In this document: positions 11,743 to 22,844 of the stretch, piece after piece
How positions within the stretch are numbered: position 1 is the first letter of the stretch
Layout: each line of letters begins with the position of its first letter
Assembly (NCBI GenBank): GCA_020744425.1
Contig: JAGMUV010000004.1
Location: forward strand, 1,798,001-1,862,000
DNA length: 64,000 bases
Reading direction: 5' to 3'
DNA from: Dactylonectria macrodidyma
Taxonomy: Eukaryota; Ascomycota; Sordariomycetes; Hypocreales; Nectriaceae
Notes under the pieces: generated by a model
Database searches by the model: none
What the model saw: only the letters and a program-made list of their open reading frames with translations
What the model was told of the DNA's origin: nothing
Position numbers and translations under genes: made by a program

Positions 11743-12528
11743 TCACTGTAGAACCGTCTGCTTCCGCAGCAGCCTCCGGCTCTCCTCCTTGGCCGCGGCG
11801 GCCTCGGCGCTCTTCTTCTGCTTCTTTCCCTGCCTGGCGCTCGCGAAGCAAATGGCGCCGCATCCGATGAAAAAGACGGCCGCAAAGACAATAGCCACGA
11901 TGATGCCGCCCGTCTGGATGCCCCGGGACTCCATGCAGATGTCGTCGTTGCTCGAGTTGGTCGTGCATACCATGCTGGGCGCACACGTGCTCGTGAGCAC
12001 GTCGGTGGTGGTGCACGAACTGGCTGTGACGGTCACGCCGCTGGTGACGGTGACATTGCAGACTGTGGTGGTGGTTGAGCCGGTGCTGAAACAAGCTGTG
12101 CCCGATTTGATGGAGCCGGTTTGGGTGGTCTCGGCTGTGGATGAAGCAATAGTAGATGAAGTAGCGGCTGATGAAGTAGTCGATGAAGTGCCTGTTGACG
12201 ATGAACCCGTAGTTGAAGCTGCGGTGGTCGAAGCTGCCACTGTAGAAGATGATAGGGTGGTGCTGGATGAAGAAGTGGTCGAGGAAGTGGATGATGAAGA
12301 CGTGGTTGATGAAGTAGACGTAGACTCAGCAGCCGTCGACGATGCCTCAGTCGATGAAGTCTCCGCAGCTGTCGTTTCGCTAGCAGCGGTGGATTCGTCC
12401 GCAGCAGTTGTCGTCGTCGCGCGCTTCCTGTTCCCAGCTCCTTCACGGCGTCGAATCACAAACTTGCCCTCAGCGGCGGCCATGGCGATCATGGTGAAGA
12501 GCGCGGTCAATATGCGCAACAAATCCAT
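11743..12528 (-). CDS. Ser/Thr-rich single-pass membrane protein (mucin-like)
   Basis: This is a 261-residue single-exon protein with no catalytic domain that I recognise. It has an N-terminal signal peptide (MDLLRILTALFTMIAMAAA) and a long Ser/Thr/Ala-rich stretch from about 37 to 135 that is likely O-mannosylated. A Cys-containing ectodomain segment follows (CFSTG, CNVTV, SSCTTT, STCAPSMVC, ICMES). There is one membrane helix near 208-231 (GGIIVAIVFAAVFFIGCGAI) and a basic cytoplasmic tail of about 30 residues. This is the layout of fungal wall-stress sensors and other mucin-like surface proteins, but no WSC motif is visible. It lies tail to tail with the chitinase, about 290 bp away. Confidence 0.75.
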   Translation of the reverse strand: MDLLRILTALFTMIAMAAAEGKFVIRRREGAGNRKRATTTTAADESTAASETTAAETSSTEASSTAAESTSTSSTTSSSSTSSTTSSSSTTLSSSTVAASTTAASTTGSSSTGTSSTTSSAATSSTIASSTAETTQTGSIKSGTACFSTGSTTTTVCNVTVTSGVTVTASSCTTTDVLTSTCAPSMVCTTNSSNDDICMESRGIQTGGIIVAIVFAAVFFIGCGAICFASARQGKKQKKSAEAAAAKEESRRLLRKQTVLQ

Positions 12529-15067
12529 GTTGGGTTAAGACGATGAAGCGAATAAAAATCCTGGTGACGATGATGCAAGTGCTGAGACGGGGGTATCCTT
12601 TTTTCGTACAAACGACGTAACAAGAAATCGTAGCGAGCGTGAAGGGCGCACAAAGATTGATTGGGCCACGGATCCGAAAAAAAAAAAGCCGTGAGAAAGA
12701 AGGAAACACGCTGCTGATAAGTTTCTGTTTCTTGTCGATCGTTGCACGGAAAGTGGGAGACGGCGAGAGTAAATAACGACCCCGTTTGAAACCCAAAAAA
12801 GACGGGACCAGTGGAAAAAGAGAGACCCTTGCCCAGGACGATGGATGGATGGGGTGGTGAACACGGGGCTGAGCAAACAACGCAATGCGAATGAATGAGC
12901 TAATCCAACGTCAGGACGAAGCAGGCCTTTCTTTTTTAGGCGCAGCGGGGGGATGGTATATATTTAGCAAAGATGCCCCTACGAAAAGGCCGTGTTGTAC
13001 CCAAGAAAAGCGGCCGTGTTTATTATTTAGGACCGGGCTATCCACCGAAAGACTACGCGTCCCTTTGTGGCGAAGGACAACCGTGCCACAAAGCAGAGCA
13101 GTTCAGTACGAGGTCCAGGACGAGAAAATATTCCCGGGCTTTTTCTTCTTCTTCCCTCCCACAGCAGAGCACCCGAGCTAGAAAGATGGCACGTCAGGTG
13201 GATACACGCGTGCATTTTCGTCATCCCGTCTCGATCCAATTGACGCAAAGCGGGCCATCTTCTTACGCGTACTCTAGCAGGGGTTGGTGTTGAAACCGCC
13301 CGATTACGCAAAGCTTCGTCTGCTAAGAAGGAGAAGAAGAAGAAGGGCTGGAGAGAAGATGCCGGGTCGATTTGCCGGACGGGGAGTACATCGATGCGAT
13401 CCGTAAGGCGGATTTTTGTCAGCGGAAGATGGTGTTGGTACAACCTGGCCGTGAATCCAGGATGATGGTATTCTCATTCGACGGCTTTTGAGGCTTGGTT
13501 GCGTGACAGCCGGCGCCTCCGTTCAAGCCTCAAAGCATTGCGGGACCCCCTGAGGATATATGAGTGGGGTCCCGCACTCACTCTATCTCAAAGTAAAGCT
13601 GCCTTACAACATCACCATCAGAGTCTACATTTTCTCCGCGGGATTCCCAATCGTTGATATGATTCCAATCGTCAATTGAAAACAATTTCCTGGCGAATCC
13701 TTCGAGTCACGGAAGAACTCGTTGGCCCGGACCCTGTTGGCGAGAGCAAAACCCAAGCCTTGAACGATTGACCGCCTATACGGCCCCCAAAACACCACGC
13801 GACACCAAAGACAGATTGACACGAATTGCATGTCTAGTGGAGGGAAGAAGAAAAAAAAAGGGCACATTACCACTGCTTTAACCGCGCAGTTACATTCAAG
13901 CAACTGCTGCCAAGGCCTTATCTGAGCTTGAGCCACTGGAAAAATACAGTGATGTGATGTTGGGACGGCAAACCCGCATTGACGTTGTCGGGTTTGCCGA
14001 ACAAGAATGCCATGGGGGCTCACAATCTGCTGAGCTGCCAAGCCGGCATCCACTCCGGCGCGGCCCTGGAAGTGATGGAATTTTGACGATTTGGAGGGTC
14101 TGAGTATCGATAGGGCGCGAGTAACCCTGTAGTTGACTCCTCCCTTTAGTATAGCGAAGCAGCAAGCGATCTTGACAGGGCTCAATTGAACAATACGTAA
14201 GTCATCTCGCGTTTCTGCCACTGTGAACCTCTGCCCTTGTGAGCGCGGCCCGAATTCCTTTCCCCACAATCCTGATCTCAGCCTCATCTCGTCCAAATCT
14301 TCCTGGCATCGATCTGCCACATTCGGCAAGTTCCCTCGGTGGGGGTTATGGAACCTCGGGTTTGTCCGTGTCAAGCAACCAGCCACAGGTGGAAGAACTC
14401 CAGTAATTAATTAGGGAACAGGTCAACGGGACGTGGGCGGTTGACCCGAACTCTCCCCACAGTTTTGGGTTTTTGCAAAATCCAGGAATGGTCGCTCGTG
14501 TGTGTACGTCTGCTCATCCCTGGAGCTGCGAGTACAGCCTCCAATCGTTGGCTGCTAATAGATGCCCCATAGGTAGGTACTCGACATGGTCAATGAGGTT
14601 GACTGACAGGTGCCATGTAACGTGATAATTGAACAATCACAAAGTATGGATGTGTGAATTCGGGTTTTAAAACATTGACAGTTAGCTTGCTACATTCCTA
14701 GCATGCATCAATTCAACCCTCAAGTCAGGATGAGTGTGTTGGGGCATCACGACATGCATCACACAACAGGTAAATATTGTAAACCTTGTGCGATTCCTAA
14801 TGTAACAGAAGTCAAGATACTATGTACAAGAACATTTGCCACGTCACATCGCCCTGCCCTCGAAATGGGTCACAAAACCCCCGGCCGGCCATTTCGACCC
14901 TGCGACCGGGGCCATGCGGCTGAGTTCCTCCCAGTCCGGTTTTGCCTATATCATACCACCCCCCAGTCTTATTTCAGCCTTGGAGAGTAAGGCACACGCG
15001 AGCTTATTCCAGTGTTAGTCACAACCGCAACCTTTGCTCTTACAACTGAAGAGCGGCTGGCTGCGTT
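12529..15067. other. long intergenic region, no gene recognised
   Basis: About 2.5 kb lies between two minus-strand genes. It begins with the promoter of the mucin-like gene and includes short A-rich runs near 12675-12690 and 13850-13860. A 253-codon minus-strand frame at 13625-14386 has no recognisable domain or biased codon use and is not called. No RNA gene or repeat was identified. Confidence 0.5.
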
Positions 15068-15856
15068 TCACTGACGTGCCCTTCGATACAGCTGCTCCGC
15101 GTCCTCTAGCCGGCCCTGGTCTGCGTACAGGCTGCCCAAGGCCTCGACGGTGGTGATGGCCAGCAGCTGGTCCAGCTCCGGTATGGGCGATGCGCCACGG
15201 AGGCTCCGATCTCCGGCACCCGAGCCGTACAGCGGATCCGGCGCCGACGTCCTCTTCGGGTTCGGGCTCGTTTCCAGACCTCCCAGAACCCGCTTGAACA
15301 TCTCCTCGGCCTCGGCGTACCGGCCCTGCATTTTGTACAGCCGGCCGAGGTCGCGGGCCACGCCGAGGGTAGATGCGTGCTCCGGACCGAGCGTCTTCTC
15401 GTAGCCTTCAAGAGCCTGTCTGTACATGGCTTCGGCATCGCTCGACCGGCCTTGCTTCTCATACAAGGCGGCCAAGTTGCCGATCGTGTTGAGCGTCGGC
15501 CCGTCCGCCGGCCCCCGCATGCGCTGGTGCACGCGGAGCTCCCGGGCGAACATGGCCTCGGCGTCGTCGAGCTGGCTCATGGACAGGTAGAAGCTGCCGA
15601 GCTCGTGCACGACGCTGATGGTGGACGCGTGCTCGTACCCGTAGAACTTCTCGTGATAGTGAAGCCTCTGCTTCAGCGCAGCTTCAGGGTCGGCGGCGGT
15701 TTGGTGGCCTTGAATGGTTCCAACGTGAGCTTGGTTGTCGACACCTTTGGGAGATCCCAGGGGAGTGTTAGGCTGCGAATCCACATGGGATTCTCCATCG
15801 TGAGAGCAAGCAGATGGCGAGAACATGGTGTTGAGTAGAATCGCAGTGGAGCTCAT
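15068..15856 (-). CDS. kinesin-light-chain-type TPR protein
   Basis: This is a protein of about 262 residues if translation starts at 15856 (MSSTAILL). The same frame stays open to 16147 (359 residues), so the start is uncertain. The C-terminal two thirds holds 42-residue TPR units of the kinesin-light-chain/NB-ARC-associated type. They share the pattern HASTxxVxxxLGxLYxxQGRxxDAExMYxRxLxGxEKxLGPEH, with clear copies around YGYEHAST, PADGPTLNTIGNLAALYEKQGR, PEHASTLGVARDLGRLYKMQGR and the final SLYADQGRLEDAEQLYRR. In fungi such arrays usually form the sensor end of NLR proteins, but no NTPase domain is found upstream. It could be a free-standing adaptor or the surviving tail of an NLR. The array ends abruptly after a partial unit. 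Confidence 0.65.
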   Translation of the reverse strand: MSSTAILLNTMFSPSACSHDGESHVDSQPNTPLGSPKGVDNQAHVGTIQGHQTAADPEAALKQRLHYHEKFYGYEHASTISVVHELGSFYLSMSQLDDAEAMFARELRVHQRMRGPADGPTLNTIGNLAALYEKQGRSSDAEAMYRQALEGYEKTLGPEHASTLGVARDLGRLYKMQGRYAEAEEMFKRVLGGLETSPNPKRTSAPDPLYGSGAGDRSLRGASPIPELDQLLAITTVEALGSLYADQGRLEDAEQLYRRARQ

Positions 15857-17781
15857 TGAAGGGCTTGTGCTTCTCGGAACTTGGAGTTCCCGAGAGCTAT
15901 CTTTATGTGCTTTCTCGCCACCCAATCCATTGCTTCCGAATTGAATAAATGCCGCTAATTCACATGGTCGAGACATGGAAAAATGAGCATTTCGCTCAAG
16001 TGTATGGGCCATCCAAACGCAAGCGCGACGGGAAATGTCACTGATTCGCGTTTCAAGCGCCGGTGCGAAGTCCTGAAAATAGAATTGGCGGCGCCCTGGG
16101 GCTAAGAAAACTAAAGAGAGTCCTAACCCTTGACACACCCACATCAAACGACCACGTTTTTGCCGAACTGGTGGGTCTTTCCGTTAAACGCGTCTCATCG
16201 CTGGAATATCAAACTGCAATGTGTTGTGAGATTGGCTGCGTCGCACTTTTCTACCCTGCTGTTTGTTTTGTGTGGGAATCAAATGTTACCTAGTTATCGG
16301 TGCTCGCCTTCTAAATCGGGTCAATGGATCTAGGCACTGGGATAAGAGTGCCGTTGAGCAAAATATGACAGCCCGGGCTTTTGACCGTATCAAGGTTGGT
16401 ATGTGTATGGATCTATCAAAATCGAGCAAGGTAGCGTTTTGACAAGTAACTCTCGTTTGTAAGCGATGACGAGGCAAGGGTTGAGTTTCCTAACTAACGC
16501 AATTCTTACAAGGCGTGCAGAAGTATTGATTCACCAATGTAGATCCGTAACGCATCATGTTTCTGCCTGTTGTTTCTACAATCAACTCATACTGCATGTC
16601 GATAAATTCAATCATCTGAGAAGTGATTATCAAGTTGATGGAACTGAGTCTACAAGCAAGAGCCCGTCGAGGCAACTACCTAGCGGCAACGTTGCAGTTG
16701 CATTTTTTTTTCTTTTCTTTTTTCTGTATCCTGCTCGAGGTCCGTACACATCAAACACTTACAGCTGGAGTTGCAATAAATCCCTCGTGATAGGGTTACA
16801 GAACCTGTTTCTTGGGTTGGGTGTGGTTGTCCCCCGCCCAGCTCCCCTCCCCCCTCCTTGGCTAGGTATCTTGTGAAACGAAATACGCCTGGGCAGAGTT
16901 ACGCACGTCAGCCACTTTACCACACAGAGAGCGGTTCCGAGGGATTTTTGATCTCGTGGCTGCCGCATGTATCGCTAATGGGGACGTCAGCTCGCACGTG
17001 GTTGAGACGGACCCCCGGATGCCGCGGGGTGCAAAGGCTTCAGCCCTGACGGGAAGATGCCGTTCAGCCGAGTGATGGAGGCATATTCCGATATGGCGGG
17101 TTAGATAGGTGCCAAGTATTGGTTGGAATTTTGGAGAGAAGGGGAAAGTGAACAAATGATATCTTCGTGTTGTGGGCGACGTCGACCCGGAGGGTGCTCA
17201 GTGACGAATCCTGTTTCACCGTTCCCCTCGGTTTTTTCCTGATTAGGAATATCTGATCTGTGATCTCGATCAATTCTGTGCTATCTATTACAAGGCCGTA
17301 CTTGAGAAACTTGCGTTATTCCTTGGATGTGAATTCGCGGACCCTCGACCTGCATATACAGCTGACAACATCAAGCGCACCATACATGAGTCCTATGCTA
17401 TGACGACGTTGGGAAATCAAAGCCGTGTAGTAGTAAGAGTCTTGACTTCCATCCTGCTGTTGATACGAGGTTCAAGTGACCATAAGCTTTAAGCTTGACA
17501 AGCTATGACCCGAGCTACCCGCTACCCCATCAGGCTATATTCAATGCCTTCCTTGCTGAGGTTACATCCGCGAGCCTTGCATCGTCAAACAGCCGGTCGG
17601 ATCTTAGCCTCATCTAAGCTTTGGCTACTGAAAATAGGGTTTTGACCAGAATTTACGTATTTGAAGTCACGCCATCTCTCGTCACATGAAAAAGAATTGC
17701 GCTCAGAAGGCCTTCCCGATAACTCCGATACGACTAATCCTAGGCCCAACAACAAACCTTCAATAGGTCCCCTCCGGCCGA
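15857..17781. other. intergenic region, no gene recognised
   Basis: About 1.9 kb holds the upstream region of the TPR gene and the 3' flank of the DUF4419 gene. There is a T-rich run near 16702-16722. If the TPR gene starts at 16147, its first 97 codons lie here. No NTPase motif or other domain was found that would turn the TPR gene into a full NLR. Confidence 0.45.
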
Positions 17782-18912
17782 TCATTTCTCATGTAACAGC
17801 CACCACCCCGGCCGAGGCTTGGCTACCGAAAGTTCCGCTCCGCCCACCTCCATTCCGATCAAGCCGGCAACCACCACGGTCTTTTCTTCCGTGAAGCCGT
17901 CCAAGACGATGACAGGGAAGTTGACCGTGGCGCCTGGGATTCTGTATCTCCCTATCACCGGAAAGCTGACTCCCGAAAGCTCGAGCCTCGCCCACTCCTC
18001 AGGATTGGTCCCGGCGCCCAGCTCGCGCTTGATCTCCTCGTCGCTGAAGGCGTACGTGCGCGTCCCGTCGCCTTGCCATAGACAAAAGGCCGTGAGCCAG
18101 CCAGATAGTGTCACCAGACCACCGGATGCTCTTTGGCCGGCGGTATGGGCTGCGCGCATCCAAAAGTCCTTGACTTCCGGATGCTCCGGTTGGTCGAACC
18201 CGGCAACCATGTACTTCAAGACGCAGTCCAGATATGTAACCCACTGGCGGAGTTCCTGGAAGTCGCCTAGGTCTGTAAAGCGCGAGACACACTGCCGTAT
18301 CAACTCCCAATCCTCTCGCGTGCCATGCAGCGTCACTGACGGGAAGCCACAGCCGATCATCATACGATATTCAAAGAACTCCTTCAAGGAGCCGAGAAAG
18401 ACCATGGCAGCAACTGTGGCATCTGTCTGCGTGGACGTAGAGAAGCGTGGGAGCATCCACTCTGCGACGGCAGGGTTGTTGAGCTCACCCTGTACCTGAA
18501 TTTTCAAGCGCTCGATGAACATGTCGATGTCAACATCATTGAGGGTGTGTGGTCGCATGTCGATTGCAACAACCTTTTGGCCCTCGTGGCGGACGAAAAA
18601 AGACCGCAACTCTTCGCTATGGCCGTTGATGAAGAAGCTCAGCTGTGAGATAATAGCGAGCCAGACATCGTCTGGGCGCAGTTCAAGATGCAGATCTTGT
18701 TGGAATGCGCGCAGAACGGTATGAACGAAGCCATTTTCGTGTGGCACAACATTAGGTGAGGTCTCAGCTTCCAAGTCAGCAAAAGACGAGTGGAGGATTG
18801 GCAGCCTGGCATGTTTGTAAGAGGCATTGGCGATCAACTCCTTGGATGTCCGATATGCTGGGTCCTGATTGCGACCAACTTTGGATGGCTGGGGTCTGAT
18901 GATTGCGGGCAT
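17782..18912 (-). CDS. DUF4419 family protein
   Basis: This is a single-exon protein of 376 residues, read from the ATG at 18912 (MPAIIRPQ; a purine sits at -3). An in-frame ATG at 19023 would add 37 residues. The middle matches my memory of the fungal DUF4419 family: HENGFVHTVLRAFQQDLHLELRPDDVWLAIISQLSFFINGHSEELRSFFV, then GSLKEFFEY, then a TYLDCVLKYM segment and a GWLTAFCLWQG segment. Function is unknown. There is no signal peptide or membrane segment, so it is probably cytosolic. The reading frame is intact. The neighbours (TPR protein, epoxide hydrolase) give no functional clue. Confidence 0.8.
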   Translation of the reverse strand: MPAIIRPQPSKVGRNQDPAYRTSKELIANASYKHARLPILHSSFADLEAETSPNVVPHENGFVHTVLRAFQQDLHLELRPDDVWLAIISQLSFFINGHSEELRSFFVRHEGQKVVAIDMRPHTLNDVDIDMFIERLKIQVQGELNNPAVAEWMLPRFSTSTQTDATVAAMVFLGSLKEFFEYRMMIGCGFPSVTLHGTREDWELIRQCVSRFTDLGDFQELRQWVTYLDCVLKYMVAGFDQPEHPEVKDFWMRAAHTAGQRASGGLVTLSGWLTAFCLWQGDGTRTYAFSDEEIKRELGAGTNPEEWARLELSGVSFPVIGRYRIPGATVNFPVIVLDGFTEEKTVVVAGLIGMEVGGAELSVAKPRPGWWLLHEK

Positions 18913-19495
18913 CTTGACAGATGCGGGAATTTGCGGGCTCAGCCAAGTTGGCCGCCGTGAAGTTTCCCGATGCGTTTGGTTGATCCCGAAACCTCGAAAC
19001 AGTCGCTTTCGTTTATGATCCACGAGATCGGCTTGAGGATCAGATGCTCTCCTTGATCAAGTCTGATGCTGTTGTGCCGGGTTGCTATCGTGTCGTGGAT
19101 CACGAAGCGGGGGCTGACTGCATTGAGTAAGAGTGTCCCCCACCTCTCCAAGTGACAAGTCGCTCGCTTAATTTTCGTCGGGACGTATTTCGTATCAGTG
19201 CCCGTGTTGAAACTCTAGTAGCGTCACTGTTGCCTGGATTGGTTATAGCTTCAAGTTATTTCAGGAGAATCACCGAAATAGGAGCCTCTAATCAATCTAG
19301 GGACATCTATCCGCGCGCACTCAATTGATCAGGTGTGCAATGCTTGACTCTGCGCGAATACTGAATCTAAGCGACTCTTGGTTTCTTGTGATATCTGATA
19401 AGCTGTAACTGAGCTCTCAAGGGAAGCCCTCATTGCATTTGCCTAGATATTTTCCACTCCCTTGTTTGTTGTCAAACTCTTTACATGTGCTAGGA
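18913..19495. other. intergenic region
   Basis: Promoter and leader of the DUF4419 gene, plus the 3' flank of the epoxide hydrolase gene. No further feature is recognised. Confidence 0.5.
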
Positions 19496-21068
19496 TCATT
19501 CTTTGAAAACACACCCGTCTCTTCTGAAGAACTCAGCAACATCTGCAACGAGAGCTTCTGGCCGTTCCCAAGCAATGAAATGGCCACCCTGCTGGTGCTG
19601 TTTCCAGAATTGAATGTTGCAAGTCTCTTCCATCCATTCGCGAGGGTAAAGCCACAGCTAATTTTGGTTAGCGGCTATGAGCAATGAGAGTATTATGCCT
19701 CAAATATCTCAATGATAAAGTGGGTTCAACGTTGGTTCATTGTTGAAGGAAATACTTACCTCCTTTGGAAATAGAGATCCACCAACGGGTTGAGAAATAT
19801 ACTGACCCAGCATACCACTGGGATTCTCGTTCAACACTGCCTCTGCTTCCTTGTAGATTTGCATGGCAGCGCTGGGGCTTCCTTGATAGTGGATAAAGGC
19901 CCAGTGGATGAGCTCATCTTTGGTCCAAGGGTAGTTGTCTGTCCATGCTTTCAGCTTCCCGACGAACCAGGCAAGCATTCCCACAGGAGAGTCATGAAGA
20001 GCGTAGCCAAGGGTGACGCATTTTGTTTCTTGAACACGTTGATACGCGCGCTAAATTGGGCACAACGTGCCATCAATTGTTTAGCCTAGTCCACAAGATC
20101 CAGATTACTCGCCTGTCATGCACTTACCTCACTTGTCGCAAACCAGTGAGTTCGATCTAGATTCGCAAGTTCCTGCTGGCTGTAGGAATTCGACTGGTAA
20201 TGAGCGAACCTTTCGGGCGATTTTTCTTTATCAGGAGGTAAAGCGAGGAACATGTTTATGTGTATCGCGCGGACAGCATCTGAGTGGGTCAGTGCCATGT
20301 AACGGACGATGGAGGAGCCCCAGTCTCCTCCCTTCAATGATTCCATTAGCATGGGACTTTTCTCAAGGCACGTACCGGTTTTCATTCAACATACCTGACA
20401 CACATAGTTCTTATATCCTAGCTTGTCCATGAGCCTTGCAAAGCATTCTGCGTGCTGCTCCAAGCCAAAGCCCTTCTTCTTTGAGTACTGGCTGAATCCA
20501 TAACCGGGTATTGATGGGGCCACAACATGGAACGCCTGTCTGTCGTCTTCGGGCACTGTCAAAAGTGGAATCACTTTGAGGGACTCCAAAAAGGAGCCGG
20601 GCCTACTCAGTCCGTTAGCAGGCGAAATACAAAATTGTCGCGGAGGCTCTGTTGGACGTACCAGCCGTGGACAAATAACAGCGGAACAGCATCTGGACGA
20701 GATGATCGATGATGCAGGAAATGGATGTCCAAGGGATCAAATCCAGTAACCTGGATCGGCGTCTTGAAGTGTTTGTAGGTGTTGATATGAGCTTCGTAAG
20801 TGCGCCAGTCGTAAGTATCTCGCCAGTACTCAACGAGCTCCTTAAAACGGACATGGCCGATCTCGAGGTCGTTCCAGTCCACTTCACCCATGCCATCATC
20901 TAGTCTGGCATACTTCAACTTGATTTTAGTCTCTTGGAGGAGACTCTCGGGAACGTGGACCTTGTACGAGATTATTTGTTAGTCATCATGGGTTGTTTTC
21001 CCTCAGTAGCACAATGTCGAGCTAGATGGCCCTTAGAGCCTTACCTTGAAGGGTACGATGTCTGACAT
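19496..21068 (-). CDS. microsomal-type epoxide hydrolase
   Basis: This is a six-exon gene: 21068-21045, 20960-20662, 20602-20395, 20331-20128, 20050-19760 and 19657-19496. It encodes 395 residues. All five introns have GT-AG ends and keep frame. The protein starts with an epoxide-hydrolase N-terminal domain (VHVPESLLQETKIKLKYARL). An alpha/beta-hydrolase fold follows, with oxyanion motif HGWPGS at about 106-111, nucleophile Asp180 in GGDWGS, the YQRVQETK/LGYALHDSPVGMLAW segment, and catalytic His368 in GGHFIAW. It would hydrolyse an epoxide to a diol. No clear N-terminal membrane anchor is seen, so the protein may be soluble. It is about 0.8 kb from an SDR gene on the same strand. Together they could detoxify a xenobiotic or trim a metabolite, but no biosynthetic backbone gene is nearby. 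Confidence 0.9.
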
Positions 21069-21862
21069 TGTGGTAATTTAATTAAGTTCTAGTTGGTTAC
21101 GTGTTTTTGTAGTCGAATGATATGGTAAATGATATAATGCAGGACTTTGGCCGTGACATTTGATACTTTTTATTCACGCCAGTGGTGGATGGCAAACCAC
21201 TGATGGATGATGGCTTGATCTAACCCCGCAATCTCGTGTCCGCTTACGATTGCCTGGCTGTTAATATTCCGGGGCTACCTTGCGCATCTACTCCTGTCAA
21301 ATAGGCTTTCCGATGCGCTGTGCGGGAAGATGAGGCGTGGCCCCTGGACGCTTGGTGACATCTATTACGTCGTGGTCAGTCCTCGGGCTTCGGTGAATAT
21401 TCCGTGGATGAGTGGGGCGCATCATGCGCGTCGATGAGATTTAAACGAGTCAGGTTGTCTTAAAGAAAAGCTACTGTAGGTAGGGAGTGTCTAGATCCAT
21501 AATACGTAGTAGCGCGCCCCTCCCCGCGGGATTTCCCTCCGGGCGGGAAATCACAGCCACTGGGAAGGGAGGGTTGGATGTTAGTACGAACCTTCTGGAG
21601 CTCGTAGCCGAGGTGATTCTCTTAAAACTGAGCTATCAGAGGCGGAGTCAAAATACTAGCAGTTGATCATCTGGCCAGATCTAAGTGGACAAGTGCCAAG
21701 CATGTAGGTTTGATGCCTGGTCTGATCGCCATAGTTCAAGAGGGCATGCATATATTCGCAGGGGATTACTGGAGGTATCGAGTGGACAAATATTATGGCT
21801 CGAAAATTAACGCCTTTTATTTTGCATTATCTACCCTAGAGGCATCGTACTTCATTGACCGT
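21069..21862. other. intergenic region with GC-rich inverted repeat
   Basis: This region separates the SDR gene from the epoxide hydrolase gene. At 21530-21537 and 21545-21552, GATTTCCC and GGGAAATC form an inverted repeat with a 7-nt G/C-rich loop, next to C-rich tracts (CCCCTCCCCGC). Such tracts also match the loose CreA-type site, so they may be part of the epoxide hydrolase promoter. No gene is recognised. Confidence 0.45.
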
Positions 21863-22844
21863 TTACTCATTCTCCCGACGTGTGTTCCACTCTCGATCGA
21901 AACGGGTCAACGCTCTCTGAGCGGTAGGAACACAGTCTAATGACTTGATGGATATTCTCTCTGGCGCACTGAGCATGTACACAACAGAGTTGGCCAAGTC
22001 CTCAGCAAGCAATGGCTCATAGCCCTCAAAGAACTCATCCATGGCTTTCTTGTCGTATTGAACTCGCTGGAGATGGAAGTGTGTGACAACACAGCCAGGA
22101 CGCAGGGTTAGAACCCGAATATCGGAATCGGAAGTTTCCATTCTCAAGCTGTTGCTGAAACCCTCGAGGAAGGCCTTGCTGGCGTGGTACACAGCTTCGC
22201 CGTTGAAAGGAGGGCATTCCAAGCCAGTCACAGAAGAGACGTTGATGATAGTACCCTTCTTGCGAGGCCACATGCTGCGGTTAAGAACCGAATGGGTGGT
22301 AAACATGACACCATTGATGTTGGTGCCAGACATTTGCTGTACATCATCTATCGGGAGCTCCCAGAATCTCGCAGGGGCTCCAAGAGCAAGACCAGCCTGT
22401 GTAGGAATCAGTATTTAGACACACACTCCTCAAGGTGTATGGGATATCGCACATTGTTGATGAGAATATCAATTTGCCCAAGGTCCGATATTGCTTGACC
22501 TACGGCCTTGTCGACGTCGGCGTGAGTCTGAATGTCGACCGCGTACACTCCGATTTTGACTTCGCACCCTTTTTCCAGGATCGCAGAGCGGACAGCTTCG
22601 AGTTTATCCTGTATCGTGGTGTCAGCAACCGTTTCGTACGACACAGCCCATGGATATCGGTACCTTGCTTCTGGACACGAGCGCGACGTTCACACCCTGC
22701 TGAGCAAGCTTCATAGCGATGGCTTGGCCAATGCCCATAGAAGCTCCCGTCTGGGGAACGGTGATCAGTTTACAGTCGAGAAGATGAGGGAGATTTACGG
22801 CTTACGATGAACGCGGTCTTGCCTTTGAGAGATTGAGGCTCCAT
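21863..22844 (-). CDS. short-chain dehydrogenase/reductase
   Basis: Four exons (22844-22806, 22750-22664, 22608-22453, 22396-21863) give 271 residues. The three introns are 55-56 nt each, and all join in frame. The classical SDR signs are present: cofactor loop TGASMGIG at about 14-21, the ILINNAG-like ILINNAG position, catalytic Ser near 148-149 (INVSSVTG), and YHASK with Tyr164 and Lys168. An Arg in the loop after beta-2 (VSRSK) suggests NADP(H). The substrate is unknown. It lies upstream of the epoxide hydrolase on the same strand, and joint action on one compound is possible but not shown. Confidence 0.88.

Noticed and set aside
13625..14386. 253-codon minus-strand frame in intergenic DNA
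   Set aside because: No domain, no signal peptide, no splice logic and no coding bias visible; kept as intergenic.
19496..22844. Secondary-metabolite gene cluster around the epoxide hydrolase and SDR
   Set aside because: No backbone synthase, P450, cluster transporter or local regulator is present.
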